Origin: Aaosphaeria pasadenensis
Lineage: Eukaryota; Ascomycota; Dothideomycetes; Pleosporales
DNA length: 64,000 bases
Assembly: GCA_022813625.1 (NCBI GenBank)
Contig: JAKLMB010000002.1
Location: forward strand, 806,001-870,000
Reading direction: 5' to 3'
A program made the position numbers and the translations under genes. Numbering within the stretch: position 1 is the first letter of the stretch; each line of letters begins with the position of its first letter. Below, piece by piece: positions 60,501-64,000 of this stretch. Below the pieces are notes generated by a model. It had not been told where the DNA came from and ran no database searches. It was given only the letters and a program-made list of their open reading frames with translations.

Positions 60501-63500
60501 CGGAAGATATTATACTTGTATTTCATTGCCTTCCAAAGACATCATGTCTTGGTGTTTAGGGAATTATACCACATTGGTTCTCATCAGGTAAGACGTTTCG
60601 GTCTTCATTTTCTACCCCTTGAATTTGGGCCATGGGGTTGAGCTATAACAGCATAGAGAACGTGTGTTTGTCTCGTCTCGTCTTGCCTTGTCATCTTATC
60701 TCTAGAGCAAAGTCGGACATAGAAAAGCGACGATGATCAGAGGACCCTTTCGTCTATCTGTACAAGCCAACAAGAGGAACAGACATCTTCCAGTCTCAAA
60801 TACAAATATGAGCTCCATTACGTTTACCATAAGGTGCTGAGAAGGCATAGCTGGCTTCGAAGTCCTTTCTGTCAGTGAGTTGGCGCGATGGAGGCAGGAA
60901 CTCTTCATCGAGATGTAGTTGCGCCTGGTTGCCTCGCCCCATGTGGCAGCTTTGATCAAAAAAATAGAAAATAGGCATCAAAGGCATTGACTAGCAGAAA
61001 GTTTTAGTAACTCGATTTTGGACAGGTCACCGAAACGAACGAACATCCGACAAAGGATGATATCTTTCGTTCTGCATGTGTCGCCGACATATGCACTCTT
61101 TGCAAATTGTCGCGAACATTTCTGGGTAGCCTAGTACATCGGGATGGCAATGTTTGAGGCGAGGAATCGAAGGATCATACAATAGTATTATGTGTATTAT
61201 GTTTACAGCAGAGAGACAGGGAGAATATAATCCTCGCGGTCAGACAGAAACATAGGCGCAAGAGTAATGGTAAGTTGCCATAGCCAAACTTTTCAGTGTA
61301 GGCTGTTTGTATGTCGTTTTGATCATGTGAGACGACACTTCAAAAGATCAAGCACACAATTCTGAGGTACTTTGTTTTCGAAGGTTTTTGATGGCTCAGA
61401 AGGAGAATCACGAAAAATATAATGTCCATTCAGACTCATTCAATCGTAAATCCCTTCTCATGAAAAGATAGAAACATGATTGTATCGTACCGGAAATCTT
61501 TCATGCATTGGAGACGTTATCGTAATAGGAAACTGGAGCAGATGATCATGTCCCAATCGATAGCCGGATTTCTTTTTCATCTCTTGTTTGATGACTAGGC
61601 AGAGCAAGTGGGACATCCATTGGAAAGGCATATCGATGTCCTTGATATCTACATTTGTAATCATAACTCACATTTCCTAGGGAGACAGGAACAACGAATA
61701 TTTCGAATAAGGATGTGGAAAGGAAATAACAGAGAGAGACAGCAGCCATTTGAATGGCTAGTCCACGTTATATAAAGCTTTGGCAGAGAAGACCACATGT
61801 GTCCGTAGTTTGTTGCCAGATTCTTCCGTCCGTCATATAATGGCAATACGGAGAAGAGGGAGAAATCCATCATAACGACGCAGCGGTTCCGCTGGTTTCT
61901 GTTTTCCTGTCTATGTCATTCGTTCGAGTTTGAAAGAAGGTACAAGACTATGCGTCGACACCATATCGTTTTGTGCGGAGTTGTTTGTCTGTTTCCTTGC
62001 TCTCATTCATGGGTCTGATTATAGCATGGTGCGCGAAAGGAGACACATGTGTCACTTTGCGAGGGGTTGGTTCACGAGAGGCCAGAAATATCGAACGATT
62101 TACTCTTTGTTTGGAACCTGAAGCCTCGGAGGTGTTCGCAATCATGCGATGTCTAGTGAAAGATATCTTGTTTCTCCCTACCTAAGCAATGGTAGAATGG
62201 GGAAACAAGGGACACAAAGCTTTACGTATTGCACCTCTGATTCTTGACGGAAACCCTAGAGCATGATTGGTAATGACTATCATTATATTGTTGTGCTCAT
62301 GGTATTTGTCCAGTTTCTTCACAATACGCATACAGAATTTATTTACTGATGTTCCTTCTGTTGCCGTCCATGTTTGAACCAAGTATCGAATATCGCACAG
62401 TCAACCGAAATTTTCACTCACATACATGTGCCAGCAAGGTAAATTTAGAATGGGGATCGGGGGGATCCAAAAGCCAATTGGAGTTATAGTATGACAACCC
62501 TGGTTACTCATATCGGTCGTTGAAAGTTTCTTGTACTGATGCTTCTTCTGCCATTGATTAAGTTTCGTCCGAGGATCAACGGTGACACTTTTGACCGAAG
62601 CCTTCCCAGACCTCGTTGAGGTAGATTGTGTCATAAATCCAAGCCATGGTAAACGAGAAGGGCTATCAGTCTTCATAAAGAGTACATCCGTAGTCCTTTG
62701 ACCGCAGTGTTGTAGTGGTTCAAGAACATTTAAACATAACCGAGCATTTCGAAAGTCAATATATGATGGCTGGAGAATCATCGCTCAAAACGTGATGTTG
62801 TAGGATGTCTGCTTTGTTTTCGTTCTTCTCTTTTCGGAAGCATGTATGTATTGTCCGTGGAAGACTGAATAGATCCGAGATTCTGACATAGATGGTGGAG
62901 GCATGGTATCGTGAAACTCATTTGTTGAACCGTTCCCCACATTCAGACAAGGGCTCTGGGCTTTAGAAGGGGTTGTTTCGAGCATCAGTGTCCCACATCG
63001 CCTCCCCCGGACGCGGCCATTCAGAGTTATTCCTACAACGAGTGGAAGAAGAGGAACACATGGAAATTACGCATTTCGATGTGCTAAACGGAGTGGGTTG
63101 GAGGTGACATGAGATTGGACGAGATTTTCTTTGAACTGCTTCAAAACAATCGTCCAGCGTCCCAAGCCGGACAGGTGCAGAGGACCCTTTCGAATATGGC
63201 CAACTTGGTTTCTCAAAAGCAAGGCTCACGACCCTGTCGTCACTAGTGAATTGGACAATGTACTCGGGGAGCATGGCAGCCGGACCACATCGTTTCAATG
63301 TTTCTGCCTGTGTCTGCAGACGCACATTGTAGCGTAATCTCATGTTTATGATCGTCCTTTTTGGTAGCCATACCATATCCATCGGGGATCATGCGCTATC
63401 TGGTGAATGGGTGTGCACGGCGAGGCACTTCATGAGTCCATTCTCTGATGTGTTGGGGACCTGATGATGGTCTTCCTGTTGGAGGTGATGCTACATCACC

Positions 63501-64000
63501 CTTTGGAATTCTGGTAATCCGGGTTGAGAGCATTTCAGCTCGCCTCAATCCATGTGGAAGTGAATGGAATATGAATAAGGCCGAAATCATCTCGCAGTGA
63601 TTTGGCATTCTCGAAGGCCCTGGGGTCAGGTATTGAGGACTCTTCCAAGGTCGATCTCATTTGTCTGTTTTGACTGACATGGGCATACTAAACTGGCTTG
63701 CACTTGGTTTTTTTGAAAGCTCACGAAAGTGGTCACATGTTGCGTAGTTCACACCATCTTGAGAAGACGTTGATATATGTTTGGAGCCAGAAAGAGTTCT
63801 CATGTATCGTCTCTTGTTGATTTTCTACTGGCTTTCCCATTGTTCCTATCATAGGTTGCACGAAGAAGTGTTATACTCAATTTAGCAAAGGTCAAGAGTA
63901 ATCCCGCCCCAGCATTCCCAGCTTCATTGTTGAATTTTCTTTCCTATTTCTTTCGCTCATGTGCGAGATGTAAAAATGATGGTAGGAAATGGAGTCATCA
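57551..64000. other. Gene-poor region with short ORFs, no recognised gene
   Basis: About 6.4 kb without a protein I recognise. Base composition is mid-GC, T-rich at 57.9-58.7 kb. The longest frames (58857-59306 plus, 149 residues; 60073-60498 minus, 141; 62401-62781 minus, 126; 62963-63382 minus, 139) have no domain signature. The word AGAGGACCCTTTCG occurs at 60739 and 63179, hinting at decayed repeats related to the array on the left. The cluster of minus-strand frames from 63608 to 62401 could be a decayed or fast-evolving multi-exon gene, but I could not join them with good splice sites. Confidence 0.5.

Noticed and set aside
53290..64000. Protein-coding genes within the repeat region
   Set aside because: Short frames follow the repeat unit and do not share reading phase between copies.
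1..64000. tRNA or rRNA genes
   Set aside because: Scanning for a B-box (GGTTCGANNCC) with a matching A-box found none by eye; a tRNAscan run would settle it.
53290..64000. Repeat-induced point mutation as cause of the divergence
   Set aside because: The region is not strongly AT-rich and shows no clear TpA excess by eye; a RIP-index calculation would decide.

Overview
The window is nuclear DNA of a filamentous ascomycete (Pezizomycotina). The evidence is dense protein-coding genes on both strands, introns mostly 45-100 bases long with GTRNGT donors and CAG/TAG acceptors, and a gene set typical of that group: a Dal5-type permease, a BAH-PHD chromatin reader, GMC oxidoreductase, DUF3602 and F-box proteins. 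I could not fix the genus. No rRNA, tRNA, CRISPR array or intact transposon was seen. Exon boundaries were worked out by hand from reading frame and splice sites, so most gene models are joins; exon coordinates are in the evidence.

Layout: 1-1481 is mostly non-coding. From 1.5 to 10 kb lie an anion:cation symporter, a membrane-anchored 2-oxoglutarate/Fe(II) prolyl-4-hydroxylase-like enzyme, a frameshifted F-box/leucine-rich gene and an unrecognised acidic/His-rich protein. From 11 to 26 kb lie three gene-regulation genes: a Caf120/Skg3-type PH protein, a BAH-PHD reader resembling EPR-1/BP1 of facultative heterochromatin, and TFIID subunit TAF2. From 27 to 34 kb come methylthioribulose-1-phosphate dehydratase (methionine salvage), a divergent protein kinase, a DUF3602/Par32-like repeat protein and the mitochondrial phosphate carrier.

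From 34.9 to 44.2 kb lie a GMC oxidoreductase, a small Cys-rich protein, a DUF1295 membrane reductase-like protein and a long secreted repeat protein whose C-terminus carries three similar peptides separated by dibasic sites. From 44.7 to 53 kb are housekeeping genes: RNase P/MRP subunit Rpp1 and casein kinase 2 alpha, which share a divergent promoter, and valyl-tRNA synthetase with two in-frame starts suited to mitochondrial and cytosolic forms.

The right-hand 11 kb (53.0-64 kb) is different. It has no recognisable gene. Its first 4.3 kb is an old, diverged tandem-repeat array with spacings of about 115-130, 160, 190 and 240 bases, and the rest is unique or decayed sequence with only short ORFs. 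The most unusual items are this array, the dibasic-repeat secreted protein, the AT-hook-bearing insertion that splits the PHD finger, and a recurring C-rich to G-rich switch along the coding strand of several genes.
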